Source: Desulfobacterales bacterium
GTDB taxonomy: Bacteria > Desulfobacterota > Desulfobacteria > Desulfobacterales > JAHDSC01
DNA length: 64,000 bases
Reading direction: 5' to 3'
Assembly: GCA_016931455.1 (NCBI GenBank)
Contig: JAFGES010000054.1
Coordinates: 124,001-188,000, forward strand
Shown: positions 17,510 to 28,611 of the stretch, one piece after another
Position numbering within the stretch: position 1 is the first letter of the stretch
Layout: each line of letters opens with the position of its first letter
Notes under the pieces: model-generated
What the model was told of the DNA's origin: nothing
Database searches by the model: none
The model's input: the letters and a program-made list of their open reading frames with translations, nothing else
Translations under genes and position numbers: made by a program

Positions 17510-18377
17510 TTTGATATCCAAACCCGTCGATCAAAAAGGAGAACTTTTTGTTATTGCAACGCCGATCGGAAACAAAGATGATATCACATTACGGGCGCTT
17601 CGTATTTTGGCTGAAGTTGATCTGATTGCAGCTGAAGATACGCGACACACGGGGAAATTGCTTTCCTATCACAAAATCAAAGGTCATTATATCTCCTATC
17701 ACGAACATAATGAAAGTGAGCAGACATTAAATCTGATTAAAAAACTTAAAGCAGGTGCATCGATCGCACTGGTGTCCAATGCCGGAACACCGTCCGTATC
17801 TGATCCGGGCTATCGTCTTGTCAAAGAGGCATTGGCAAATGAAATAAGGGTCACCCCTGTTCCCGGCGTCTCTGCTGCTATCTCGGCTCTCAGCGTGGCG
17901 GGATTACCTACGGATTCTTTTATTTTTATCGGTTTTCCTCCCCCCAAAAAAAATAAACGTCTTAAACAGCTAAAAGAGCTTGCAGATCAACCCAGAACGA
18001 TCATATTTTATGAGTCACCAAGACGAATTTTAACCCTATTGCAGGAAGTCCTATTGACGATGGGGGATCGTTATTGCGTTTTGTCCCGAGAAATGACCAA
18101 GCTGCATGAAGAATTTATAAGGGGGTTTATTTCTGAAATTATCAGGCAACTGGATCAACGCGCTTCAATAAAAGGTGAATGTACGCTGCTGGTCAAAGGA
18201 TGTGCCGAAAATGAAACCGTTTCCATGGAAACGATTCGAAGCGAACTTATTCAATTACTTAAATTAAAAGAAAAAAGGCTTTCTGAAATTTCACGTGAAG
18301 TTGCCCAAAAGTACAATCTTTCAAGCAAAAGCGTTTACACCGAAGCCTTGAAAATAAAAAATGACTATAGCCTATAA
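17502..18377 (+). CDS. rsmI: 16S rRNA (cytidine1402-2'-O)-methyltransferase RsmI
   Basis: About 291 residues from ATG 17502 (MSDLISKP), which overlaps the yraN stop; an in-frame ATG at 17484 is possible. Tetrapyrrole-methylase fold with the N-terminal motif LFVIATPIGNKDDITLRALRIL, then AAEDTRHTGKLL and ALVSNAGTPSVSDPGYRLV, and PVPGVSAAISAL. It methylates C1402 in the 30S P site using SAM. It is the last gene of the translation run. Confidence 0.95.
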   Translation: MSDLISKPVDQKGELFVIATPIGNKDDITLRALRILAEVDLIAAEDTRHTGKLLSYHKIKGHYISYHEHNESEQTLNLIKKLKAGASIALVSNAGTPSVSDPGYRLVKEALANEIRVTPVPGVSAAISALSVAGLPTDSFIFIGFPPPKKNKRLKQLKELADQPRTIIFYESPRRILTLLQEVLLTMGDRYCVLSREMTKLHEEFIRGFISEIIRQLDQRASIKGECTLLVKGCAENETVSMETIRSELIQLLKLKEKRLSEISREVAQKYNLSSKSVYTEALKIKNDYSL

Positions 18378-18400
18378 TTATTTGAAAAGGAAAGGCTATC

Positions 18401-20566
18401 ATGCAAAATCTTGATGCAATTTTTTCCCCGCAATCCGTTGGCGTTATCGGTGCTTCAACCACACCTGGAAAAGTGGGTCATGATATTTTTGCCAATATTC
18501 TCCGAGGCAACTATCAGGGAACCCTATACCCGGTAAACCCTTCCGCGCGGTCGGTTTTAAGTGTAAAAGCGTATCCTACAATCATTGATATTCCTGATCC
18601 GGTTGATCTGGCAATTATTATTTTGTCCCCCTCTCTGGCTCTGAAATCCGTTGAAGAGGCCATCGAAAAAGGCGTCAAGGGGATTGTGATCGTGTCCGCC
18701 GGTTTTCGTGAAGTCGGCGGCAAGGGCCTGGAAATCGAAAACAAAATCGTTTCGATTTGTAGAAAAGCAGGAATTCGAGTGGTTGGACCAAACTGTTTGG
18801 GGGTGATCAATCCAATGCCTTCAGTTAGACTCAATGCCAGTTTTTCCAGGCGGATGCCGGCACCCGGCAATATCTCTTTTATTTCCCAAAGCGGCGCTTT
18901 ATGTACAGCCGTTCTTGATTTTGCAGCAGACAGGGAATTCGGCTTCTCAAAGTTTATTTCCATTGGTAATAAAGCGGATGTGGATGAACTCGATCTTCTG
19001 CGTTACCTGCATGATGATCTCGATACGGAAGTTATCATGATCTATCTCGAAGAACTGCGCAGAGGACCTGAATTTATTAAGGCGGTCAAAGAAATTACTT
19101 CAGGAGACAAGCGACCGACGCCTGTTCTTGTTATCAAGTCCGGCCGGACCCGTGCCGGGGCTTTGGCGGCCGCATCACATACCGGCGCTCTAGCCGGTAC
19201 CGAGGCAGTATACGATGCGATTTTCCAACAAGCCGGTATTATTCGAGTTGATTCGATTGATGAACTGTTTGATTTTGCCACCGCCTTTGCTTACAAAAAT
19301 GAAAGCCAGCTGGGGAAAAAAAGACGGAAAGTTCCCAGTGGAAATCGGGTTGCAATTGTCACCAACGCAGGAGGACCGGGAATCGTTGCAACGGATATGA
19401 CCGTTTCATCCGGTCTTAATCTTGCTGAATTCCACGAAGAAACGATTGAAGTCCTCGCCAGCCATTTGCCTTTAACCGCCAATATTCATAATCCTGTCGA
19501 TGTGATCGGAGATGCGGCTCAGGATCGCTATGAAAACGCTCTGGCGGCCGTCATCAAGGACGAGGGAGTTGACGGAGCTCTTGTGATTCTTACTCCACAA
19601 TCCATGACGAATGCTCTTGGAACAGCGCAAGCCATCACCCGCATTGCCCGTCGTTCTTATAAGCCGATTCTTTGCTGCTTTATGGGAATCATTGATGTCT
19701 CCGCAGGTGTAAAATATTTACAAGAAAACGGAATACCGGTATTTAAGTTCCCGGAAAATGCTGCCAAGGCTTTCGGAGCGCTTTATCGATATTCAAAATG
19801 GCTCAACCGGCAGCATCTGGCTTCCTTTTCCTTCCAGCATGATAAAAAACGGGCCTCTGAAATTATTGAAAATTGCTTGGCAGCAGAAAAAACAAATTTA
19901 GGTGAACTCGAAGGCGCTGAATTTTTGAAATGTTATGGGTTTAATGTTTTGTCATCTCATCTTGCCGAAACGGAAGAGCAAGCCACTGATATTGCTGAAA
20001 ATATATCTTTTCCGGTAGCAATGAAAATTGTTTCCCCGCAGATTTTGCACAAATCCGATGCCGGCGGTATTGTATTGGGAGTTGAAAATAGAGAAAACGT
20101 CAAAAGAGGCTTCCGACAAATTGTCGAAAATGCTTCAAAGTACAATCCGGATGCCGTCATTAATGGGGTTCTCATTCAGAAAATGGCATCGCCCGGTGAA
20201 GAAGTCATCTTGGGAATGAATCGTTACCCTGTTTTCGGCCCTCTCCTTATGTTTGGTCTTGGCGGTATTTGGGTTGAATTGATTCAAGATGTTGTATTTC
20301 GTTTGGCTCCCATCGGCAGAAACGAAGCCCGCCGTATGATTCGGCAAATTAAAGGCTATAAAATTTTTTCAGGATTCCGGGGCCGGCCCCCGGTAGACAC
20401 CCGAATACTTGAAAAGTTAATTGTAAGCCTTTCCGATATGGTCACCAACCATCCGGAAATTATGGAATTAGATATCAATCCGCTTCTGGTGCACGCAGAA
20501 GGTAAAGGGGCTACCGTTGCGGATTGCAGGCTGATCCTTAAATCTTCGGATAATGAAAAGAAATAA
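18401..20566 (+). CDS. Acyl-CoA synthetase, NDP-forming (acetyl-CoA synthetase ADP-forming, alpha-beta fusion)
   Basis: 721 residues with three parts: an N-terminal CoA-binding Rossmann domain (FSPQSVGVIGASTTPGKVG), succinyl-CoA ligase-like domains with the phospho-His region ASHTGALAGTEAV near residue 260, and a C-terminal ATP-grasp domain (MKIVSPQILHKSDAGGIVLG). ADP-forming enzymes convert acyl-CoA, phosphate and ADP to free acid, CoA and ATP, or the reverse. The fused order is typical of bacteria. The acyl substrate cannot be read from sequence. It overlaps the downstream phosphopantetheinyl transferase gene by 14 bases. Confidence 0.9.
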   Translation: MQNLDAIFSPQSVGVIGASTTPGKVGHDIFANILRGNYQGTLYPVNPSARSVLSVKAYPTIIDIPDPVDLAIIILSPSLALKSVEEAIEKGVKGIVIVSAGFREVGGKGLEIENKIVSICRKAGIRVVGPNCLGVINPMPSVRLNASFSRRMPAPGNISFISQSGALCTAVLDFAADREFGFSKFISIGNKADVDELDLLRYLHDDLDTEVIMIYLEELRRGPEFIKAVKEITSGDKRPTPVLVIKSGRTRAGALAAASHTGALAGTEAVYDAIFQQAGIIRVDSIDELFDFATAFAYKNESQLGKKRRKVPSGNRVAIVTNAGGPGIVATDMTVSSGLNLAEFHEETIEVLASHLPLTANIHNPVDVIGDAAQDRYENALAAVIKDEGVDGALVILTPQSMTNALGTAQAITRIARRSYKPILCCFMGIIDVSAGVKYLQENGIPVFKFPENAAKAFGALYRYSKWLNRQHLASFSFQHDKKRASEIIENCLAAEKTNLGELEGAEFLKCYGFNVLSSHLAETEEQATDIAENISFPVAMKIVSPQILHKSDAGGIVLGVENRENVKRGFRQIVENASKYNPDAVINGVLIQKMASPGEEVILGMNRYPVFGPLLMFGLGGIWVELIQDVVFRLAPIGRNEARRMIRQIKGYKIFSGFRGRPPVDTRILEKLIVSLSDMVTNHPEIMELDINPLLVHAEGKGATVADCRLILKSSDNEKK

Positions 20567-21209
20567 AGCTGATACGATTTATCCTGTTATCCTTTTCGTT
20601 CCCTATTCGAAACAGCAACTTAAGGGTAGAGATAGAGTTGCCTTTCTCAGTCGGCACGCAAGACGTGCACTCAGGATTTCCTCTCTAAAAAGCGGGATCG
20701 GATTTATTGAGACGTTCAAGGATAAAAACGGTATGCCGTTGCCCTTTGGTGGAAATTACTGGTCCCTTACCCATAAACCTAAATATGTTGGAGCTGTCGT
20801 TGCTGCCGGAAGAATCGGGATCGATATTGAAGAAATAAGGCAATGTTCGCAGTCTCTTTTCGAAAAAATAGCGACGGATAGAGAATGGGAGCTGACGGAT
20901 GCGAATCCGGATATACTTTTTTTTCGCTACTGGACCTCAAAAGAATGCATTTTAAAGTATGCGGGAACCGGTCTTAAAGATTTATCAAAATGCCGTATTG
21001 CAGAAGTTATTGATGATTACCATCTGGTTATACGTTTCAGAGAAAATAATTTTTTGATCTCGCATCATTATTTTGATAACCATATTGTATCAATTATCAG
21101 CGATGATTTTCAGATAAAGTGGATATTTATACCTGAAGAACAAATTGAACCTTTCGATCGGCAATCTGCAAGCATCGGAAATTCAAAAGGCTTATGGCTT
21201 GATACCTAA
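20553..21209 (+). CDS. 4'-phosphopantetheinyl transferase superfamily protein (Sfp-like)
   Basis: 218 residues. The Mg2+/CoA-binding signature is present: GIDIEEIRQC, then FFRYWTSKECILKYAGTGL (the WxxKEaxxK motif), and upstream SLTHKPKYVGAVV. Such enzymes move phosphopantetheine from CoA to carrier proteins of fatty acid, polyketide or peptide synthesis. No carrier protein or synthase is visible here. The start lies 14 bases within the acyl-CoA synthetase gene, suggesting translational coupling. The C-terminal 50 residues are not recognisable. Confidence 0.85.
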   Translation: MKRNKADTIYPVILFVPYSKQQLKGRDRVAFLSRHARRALRISSLKSGIGFIETFKDKNGMPLPFGGNYWSLTHKPKYVGAVVAAGRIGIDIEEIRQCSQSLFEKIATDREWELTDANPDILFFRYWTSKECILKYAGTGLKDLSKCRIAEVIDDYHLVIRFRENNFLISHHYFDNHIVSIISDDFQIKWIFIPEEQIEPFDRQSASIGNSKGLWLDT

Positions 21210-21235
21210 AGGACGAAAGGGACACCTCTGCAATC

Positions 21236-22663
21236 ATGCAAAGCCCTACTTTGTGTTTTCTTTCTCAGGCGGATAAAAAAAAAATTCACCGGGCCGCACT
21301 GCGTATTCTCAGTGACATCGGCATGCAGATTTTTCATGATGAAGCCTTGGCTTTGTTGAAAAAAGCCGGCGGCACCATCGAAAAAGATCAAATCGTTAAA
21401 ATACCCGGCAACCTCATCGAACAGGCCGTTCAAACGGCACCCACAAACATTGTGGTTTACGACCGAGAAAACAAACAGGTTATGGACATTGGAGGATACC
21501 GATGCTATTTCGGTCCGGGTTCGGATCTTTTGTATTCCATAGATTCGAAAGATATGAAACGGTTTCCATCCATGTTAAGGGTGGTTATCCGGGCGGCACG
21601 CGTCTGTGATGCACTTGAAAACATTGATTTTATCATGTCCTGTGCATATCCTTCCGATATTTTACCTCATCATTCCTATCTGAAAAGCTTTCAGGTCATG
21701 GTCGAAAACTCCACCAAGCCCATCGTTTGTACAGCTGAAAATCGTAATGATTTACAGGCAATTTGGGAAATTGCTTCAATACTGAGAAGCGATGCGCTGA
21801 AGTTACAGCAAAAGCCCTATTTTATGGTCTACGTGGAGCCGATCAGTCCCCTCAAACATCCCTTTGAGAGTTTGGATAAGCTTTTGTTCTGCGCAGAAAA
21901 GAAGATTCCCGTTATATATTCACCGACTCCGATCGCGGGAGCAACCTCACCGATTACCATTGCCGGTCATGTTGCTCAGGGATTGGCGGAATGTTTGTGC
22001 GGGTTGGTTATCCATCAGTTAAAGGTACCGGGCGCACCATTTATTATGGGTATGGGTCCTGCCGTAATGGATATGGCCAGTAGTCAATGTTCCTATAATG
22101 CACCGGAGTATTATCTGGCCTATATGGCGTTTATAGAAATGATTCATTATTATAATCTTCCCAGTTGGGGTTATGCCGGAACCAGTGATTCAAAAATTCC
22201 CGACGGTCAGGCTACCTTTGAAGCCGGACTCTGCACGTTCCTCACAACAATGGCTGGTGCCAATCTGAACCATGACATTGGATATCTTGACTTCGGCCTG
22301 ACGGGAAGTTTGGAGATGATTGTGATCTCCGATGAGATTATCGACCAGATGCTTCGGCTGAAATGCGGAATTCCGGTAAATGATGAGACGCTAGGACTAT
22401 CTGCTATTCAAGATGCATGGTCCCAAGGCTGTTTTCTTACCCATCCGCATACCCTCAAGCATTTTCGAACAACTCAATGGCGACCGAAGCTTTTCAACCG
22501 TAACGGTTATGAGAAATGGCAAAAAACAGGAAGTCTAAGCCTTATGGAGCGGGCTCGAAAACGCCTTCATGAAATAGAGGCGACGCATGCCCCAAAAAAA
22601 ATTCCAAAAAAAAAGGCACAAGCTATTCAAAATATTGTGGAACATTTTGCTGTAAACTCATAA
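21236..22663 (+). CDS. MttB-family (trimethylamine/quaternary amine) corrinoid methyltransferase, non-pyrrolysine
   Basis: 475 residues of the MttB superfamily, TIM-barrel fold. The start IHRAALRILSDIGMQIFHDEALALLKKAGG is characteristic, as is GYRCYFGPGSDLLYSID. The gene reads through without an in-frame amber codon, so it is of the non-Pyl class. Members of that class demethylate glycine betaine, proline betaine, carnitine and related compounds, passing the methyl to a corrinoid protein. A corrinoid protein, methyl-H4folate methyltransferase and reactivase lie on the facing strand. The methyl donor cannot be told from sequence. Confidence 0.88.
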   Translation: MQSPTLCFLSQADKKKIHRAALRILSDIGMQIFHDEALALLKKAGGTIEKDQIVKIPGNLIEQAVQTAPTNIVVYDRENKQVMDIGGYRCYFGPGSDLLYSIDSKDMKRFPSMLRVVIRAARVCDALENIDFIMSCAYPSDILPHHSYLKSFQVMVENSTKPIVCTAENRNDLQAIWEIASILRSDALKLQQKPYFMVYVEPISPLKHPFESLDKLLFCAEKKIPVIYSPTPIAGATSPITIAGHVAQGLAECLCGLVIHQLKVPGAPFIMGMGPAVMDMASSQCSYNAPEYYLAYMAFIEMIHYYNLPSWGYAGTSDSKIPDGQATFEAGLCTFLTTMAGANLNHDIGYLDFGLTGSLEMIVISDEIIDQMLRLKCGIPVNDETLGLSAIQDAWSQGCFLTHPHTLKHFRTTQWRPKLFNRNGYEKWQKTGSLSLMERARKRLHEIEATHAPKKIPKKKAQAIQNIVEHFAVNS

Positions 22664-22676
22664 ATCGCATGGAACA

Positions 22677-24350
22677 TCATATTTTTGGAAAGGGCAACAT
22701 GGCAATGAAGGTTTCCTGAAAATCGGGATGATCCGCTAGATTCAGTACCTGAATTCTCCGGCGCAATTGTTTGGCCTTGTCTAAAAAAGCAGAATCATAA
22801 AGCGCAGAGATCGCCCCGATCCCAGCGGCATTACCCACCAATTTTAATTTTGTTTCCGGGATCTGAGGGAGCATTCCAATCGTATATGCATCTTTTTTGT
22901 TTATAGAATTTCCAAAAGCTCCTGCCAGCAGGATTTGGGTGGGGTGTTTGATTCCGGCCTTACGGCACAGCAGCTCGATTCCGGCTCCAAGTGCAGCTTT
23001 TGCAAGCTGAATCACCCGGATATCTTTTTGAGATAAAGTAATTGCCTGTTGAATTTGGGTTTTTTCCGGGGAAACCAATACAAAGGCAGGCATTGCGTTT
23101 TCATCGAATTGAAAATTCGGTGAATCCGTTTTGAGATTAAACCGACCGTTTTCCATTAGAATGCCTACTCGGCGAAGTTCCGCTACCGCACTGATCACTC
23201 CCGATCCACAAATTCCTGATGCTTTCCCTGATGCTTTCAATGGTAAATTTTTACTGCCACGGATAACGGAACAAATGACTCGGCCGCTTTTCCGATCAAT
23301 TTTGACTGCATCAACGGCACCGGGAACCGCCGGCATGCCATGGCGAATAGCAGCGCCTTCAAAAGCCGGGCCGGTTGCACACGAAGCAGCAAAAAATCCA
23401 TCTCTGCCTGAAATCAAAACTTCACCGTTTGTGCCGACATCCACCAGCATGCTGCCCGTTGGGGAGCTCTCCATTTTCGTGACAAGGGCAGCGCCGAGAA
23501 TATCAGAACCAATAAAGCCGGAAACCAACGGCAGGGTTAAAACCTCTGCAGACGGATTGAACTCAAATCCAATTTCGGCGGCTTTAAATATTTTTTCTTT
23601 CACAAATTGCGGTTGGTAAGGAAAAACGCCGATCGATGATGGATTCGTACCCACAAATAAATGAATCATTATGGTATTGCCCACAACAACCATGCGTTGA
23701 ATATTATCGGCATTTATCCGATTCGACCGACAAAGTTCCAAGACACCCCATTCAATGGCTTTGACTGCCATCTTTTGCAAACGGGTCAAAAAACTCGGGT
23801 TGGCGGAGACGGCACTAATTCGGCTCATTACATCAATACCCAGTAGGGCTTGTGGATTTCTTACGAAAATCGATGCAATCACCTTGCCGTTAATCAAATG
23901 ACATAGGTAAACGGCTATGGTTGTAGTCCCCAGATCCACTGCCAAACCATAATTAGCGGCAACACGATCAATAGGCTGGAAGGGAGAAAATTTTGCAGGA
24001 AGGGGGATATCGACAGGGGCTTTCTGAATGAGGTCGGAATTTAATAGGGAGCTTTTTGGAATTTCTATTTCCAGGTCGGAATTGGGTTTAAGGCAGCATG
24101 CCAAACGATAGCCCGCCGCCAAATCTTTTTGGCCGATAATCTTTCTTTCAGACGAATCCGGCGGAGAAAATTTAAGATGATCGGAACCTAAAACCTTCAA
24201 ACGACATTTACCGCAGTATCCACGCCCACCGCAATCAGAGCGTAAAAAAATACCCTCCTCAAAAAGCGCCTCTAATATCGACTTTTCTTTCTGAGCATAA
24301 AATTCCCGATTACCCGGCAAAAGTCGAATTTGATATTTTTTTGCTTTCAA
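22677..24350 (-). CDS. RACo-like corrinoid reductive activator (2Fe-2S + ASKHA ATPase)
   Basis: 557 residues. An N-terminal plant-type ferredoxin domain has the [2Fe-2S] ligands in RSDCGGRGYCGKCRLKVLG. The C-terminal actin-like ASKHA ATPase has phosphate loops in GLAVDLGTTTIAVYLC, SMLVDVGTNGEVLIS and QILLAGAFGNSINKKDA. Such proteins use ATP to reduce inactive Co(II) corrinoid back to Co(I). The TTG start shares TTGA with the stop of the upstream methyltransferase gene, so translation is coupled. It converges on the mttB-like gene with 13 bases between. Confidence 0.9.
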   Translation of the reverse strand: MKAKKYQIRLLPGNREFYAQKEKSILEALFEEGIFLRSDCGGRGYCGKCRLKVLGSDHLKFSPPDSSERKIIGQKDLAAGYRLACCLKPNSDLEIEIPKSSLLNSDLIQKAPVDIPLPAKFSPFQPIDRVAANYGLAVDLGTTTIAVYLCHLINGKVIASIFVRNPQALLGIDVMSRISAVSANPSFLTRLQKMAVKAIEWGVLELCRSNRINADNIQRMVVVGNTIMIHLFVGTNPSSIGVFPYQPQFVKEKIFKAAEIGFEFNPSAEVLTLPLVSGFIGSDILGAALVTKMESSPTGSMLVDVGTNGEVLISGRDGFFAASCATGPAFEGAAIRHGMPAVPGAVDAVKIDRKSGRVICSVIRGSKNLPLKASGKASGICGSGVISAVAELRRVGILMENGRFNLKTDSPNFQFDENAMPAFVLVSPEKTQIQQAITLSQKDIRVIQLAKAALGAGIELLCRKAGIKHPTQILLAGAFGNSINKKDAYTIGMLPQIPETKLKLVGNAAGIGAISALYDSAFLDKAKQLRRRIQVLNLADHPDFQETFIAMLPFPKI

Positions 24351-25147
24351 GCTTGAATCTTACCTGCCCGGACGCCTTTTAGATATCTTGCACAAAAATC
24401 ATCTTTTCCGAGCAGCATTTCAGTCGTCCTGAGAACCGCCATAAGATTCAGATCCAATGGATCCAAAATAGCCGCATCTAGCCCTGAAGCCATCAACAAG
24501 CTCAAAAAGCTGCGATTGATAATTTTGCGCTGCGGCAACCCATAAGAAATGTTTGAAAGACCGCAAATCGTGTGTACGCCGGGAAATTTCCGCATGATAC
24601 CTTGCACGGCATCTAAAACCGTCAGAGCGTTCGATGTGTTGGTGCTCACGGGTTGGATCAGGGGATCGATAAAGATGGCGTCTCGCTGCATCCCGATGTC
24701 TTCAAGACTGCAAACGAGTTTTTCAGCTCGGTCGATTACGTCTTGGGCGCTGGTGGGTAATCCTGCATCATCCATGCAAAGTGCAACAATTTTACAATTC
24801 TTTCCTTTCAGAAAGGGAAGCATACGGTTGAGACGCTCTTTTTCCAGGCTGATGGAATTGATCATGGGAGGTTCATCCACCAAATCATAGGCCATTTTCA
24901 ATATATTCGGATCAGGGCTGTCAAAGCAAAGAGGAATTTTTACCACTTCACGGATGACTTTTATAAGCCATTGCATGTCTTCGGCTTCATGACCGATACG
25001 GGCTCCGGCATTAACGTCGATATAATTCGCGCCACTATCTTGCTGTTTTTCGACATCCTGTTGAATGTAAGTCTTGTCTCGATTCGAAACTGCTTCCCGA
25101 ACATTTTTGCGCGATGTATTAATCCGTTCACCCACAATGATAAACAT
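24347..25147 (-). CDS. Methyltetrahydrofolate:corrinoid methyltransferase (MtgA/AcsE-like)
   Basis: 266 residues, pterin-binding TIM barrel. Motifs: IIVGERINTSRKNVREAV, GANYIDVNAGARIG, FDSPDPNILKMAYDLV, MINSISLEK and TICGLSNISYGLPQRK. This family moves the methyl group between corrinoid protein and tetrahydrofolate. With the MttB-like and corrinoid proteins it would complete transfer from a methylated amine to methyl-H4folate. It is the middle gene of the minus-strand operon, with AAAGGA before its ATG. Confidence 0.9.
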   Translation of the reverse strand: MFIIVGERINTSRKNVREAVSNRDKTYIQQDVEKQQDSGANYIDVNAGARIGHEAEDMQWLIKVIREVVKIPLCFDSPDPNILKMAYDLVDEPPMINSISLEKERLNRMLPFLKGKNCKIVALCMDDAGLPTSAQDVIDRAEKLVCSLEDIGMQRDAIFIDPLIQPVSTNTSNALTVLDAVQGIMRKFPGVHTICGLSNISYGLPQRKIINRSFLSLLMASGLDAAILDPLDLNLMAVLRTTEMLLGKDDFCARYLKGVRAGKIQA

Positions 25148-25213
25148 TTATTTTTCCTTTCTTTCAACCGACATAAAAGCCATGAAAATAAATTTGGTTG
25201 CTATTGATGGATT

Positions 25214-25864
25214 TTATATTTTTTGGGAGCCAAGCTGTAACAATTCTTTGGCCAATTTGACCGCTGAGCCCGCATCCGGTGCATAACCGTCCGCACCGAT
25301 TTCATCTGCAAAATTTTGGGTTACCGGGGCCCCTCCGACCATAATTTTAATGGTTTTCCTCAATCCTTTTTTAGTGACCGCATCAATGGTTTCTTTCATC
25401 ATCGGCATCGTTGTGGTCAGAAGTGCTGAAAGACAGAGCATTCCCGCTTTTTTTTCTTTTATTACTTCCAAAAATTGATTGGGTGAGACATCCGCCCCCA
25501 AGTTATGAACCTCCAGGCCGGCGCTTTCCAGCATCATCGCAACGAGGTTTTTGCCGATGTCATGCAAATCTCCCTTCACGGTACCAATAACCACGATACC
25601 CCTATTGCCCATATCGTCAGCCGATAAAAAGGGTTTTAAAATTTCAACGCCTGCACTCATTGCTTTTGCGGCCATCAGGACCTCCGGAATGAATAATTCA
25701 TCGTTTTCCATTTTCGCACCGACGATATCCATACCGGCAATCAGTCCATCATTTAAGATTCGCTTAGCATCCATACCTTGATCCAAGGCAGCTCGAACCA
25801 AGGTGATTAGATTGGATTCATCCCCTTCAATTAAAGTATTTATCATTTGTTCCAAATCAAACAT
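25214..25864 (-). CDS. Corrinoid methyl-carrier protein (MttC/MtbC-like)
   Basis: 216 residues. The N-terminal four-helix cap (ALDQGMDAKRILNDGLIAGMDIVG, NDELFIPEVLMAAKAM) is followed by the B12-binding Rossmann domain with GDLHDIGKNLV (the DxHxxG motif, lower axial His) and later SALLTTTMPMM and GGAPVT. It carries the methyl group on cobalt between the MttB-like enzyme and the methyl-H4folate methyltransferase. It is first in the minus-strand operon; GGGAG stands 14 bases before the ATG. Confidence 0.93.
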   Translation of the reverse strand: MFDLEQMINTLIEGDESNLITLVRAALDQGMDAKRILNDGLIAGMDIVGAKMENDELFIPEVLMAAKAMSAGVEILKPFLSADDMGNRGIVVIGTVKGDLHDIGKNLVAMMLESAGLEVHNLGADVSPNQFLEVIKEKKAGMLCLSALLTTTMPMMKETIDAVTKKGLRKTIKIMVGGAPVTQNFADEIGADGYAPDAGSAVKLAKELLQLGSQKI

Positions 25865-26140
25865 AAATTATTTCAATCTCCCTTAATATCTATATAATTG
25901 ATCGGCCGCTCGATTTATGTGGTGGGTTTCTAAAAAAATATTCATTTTAAGAATGATCTCATATAATAACGGAGACGCTGCTTTGTCAACCGGCAAATAC
26001 CAATTCTTAAAAGCAATATGCTAATCCCTGATAAGCATCGGATGATTATTCATTTTTTAAGACTCAGATAAATTAAAATTGACCCATTTATATGATGATG
26101 CTAATCTATTTATATTCTTTAATATAGATCATAAAAATAA

Positions 26141-27912
<1,772 letters not shown>

Positions 27913-27955
27913 ACTAAATGGCCAAGCAGCAATGCCCCATTGAGAAAAAAATATA

Positions 27956-28231
27956 ATGGAAAAATTGATTAAAAAAATCGGTGATAAAGAGGCACGCAAG
28001 ATCAAAGCCCGAAAGGAAAAACCCGAGAGTATTTTGTTCGGATTGGGAATGTTCGGCCTGGTTGGGTGGGCGGTAGCCATTCCTTCACTGATAGGTATCG
28101 CTGTGGGGGTATGGATCGATACCCAATGGCCCAGCCGTTATTCATGGACGTTAATGTCTCTTATCATCGGTGTTGGGCTCGGATGTCTGAATGCCTGGTA
28201 CTGGGTGAAACGGGAAAGTGGACAGGATTGA
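27956..28231 (+). CDS. atpQ: N-type ATPase AtpQ (AtpI/AtpZ-like) membrane protein
   Basis: 91 residues with two membrane segments (LFGLGMFGLVGWAVAIPSLIG and SWTLMSLIIGVGLGCLNAWYW) after a basic N-terminus. The position between atpC and atpR is that of AtpQ, a relative of the AtpI/AtpZ assembly proteins. A role in c-ring assembly or in ion (Mg2+/Ca2+) supply has been proposed for the family. Confidence 0.82.
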   Translation: MEKLIKKIGDKEARKIKARKEKPESILFGLGMFGLVGWAVAIPSLIGIAVGVWIDTQWPSRYSWTLMSLIIGVGLGCLNAWYWVKRESGQD

Positions 28232-28279
28232 GGATTTTAAAGTGATCGAACAAAAATATTGGAAAAAGGAGCAACGGCT

Positions 28280-28606
28280 TTGGTGTTTAACGTGCATGAT
28301 GTATTAACGGCATTTCCGGCAGGTGTGGGAATCGGAATTTTTTACTTTGGCGGTCTCTTGTGGACGGTACGACGACTACCTACTTCCCAAAGGCCGGCGT
28401 TTTTAACTTTTGGAAGTTTTTTTATTCGCAACACGCTTTCCTTAGGCGGTTTCTATCTGGTCATGCAAGCAGCATGGGGAAATCAGGGGGCAGGGCAATG
28501 GCAAAGACTGCTGATCTGTTTAGCCGGATTCATGCTCGTACGATTTACGGCCGTGCGTCGATGGGGACCTGCCCGAACGTCGACGATGACCCATAAACGG
28601 ATATAA
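28280..28606 (+). CDS. atpR: N-type ATPase AtpR membrane protein
   Basis: About 108 residues, three membrane segments. The start is a TTG at 28280 (or GTG 28283) after AAAGGAG; an upstream in-frame TTG at 28259 is less likely because the ribosome site lies inside that extension. The family pattern GIFYFGGLLWTVRRLPTSQRP and intramembrane arginines in FFIRNTLSLGGFYLV identify AtpR, a protein unique to N-ATPases and thought to contact the c-ring carboxylates. Confidence 0.82.
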   Translation: MVFNVHDVLTAFPAGVGIGIFYFGGLLWTVRRLPTSQRPAFLTFGSFFIRNTLSLGGFYLVMQAAWGNQGAGQWQRLLICLAGFMLVRFTAVRRWGPARTSTMTHKRI

Positions 28607-28611
28607 TCCTC

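Noticed and set aside
21236-22663. Pyrrolysine-type trimethylamine methyltransferase
   Set aside because: The frame contains no in-frame TAG before its end and no pyl genes are seen; it is a full-length non-pyrrolysine MttB homologue.
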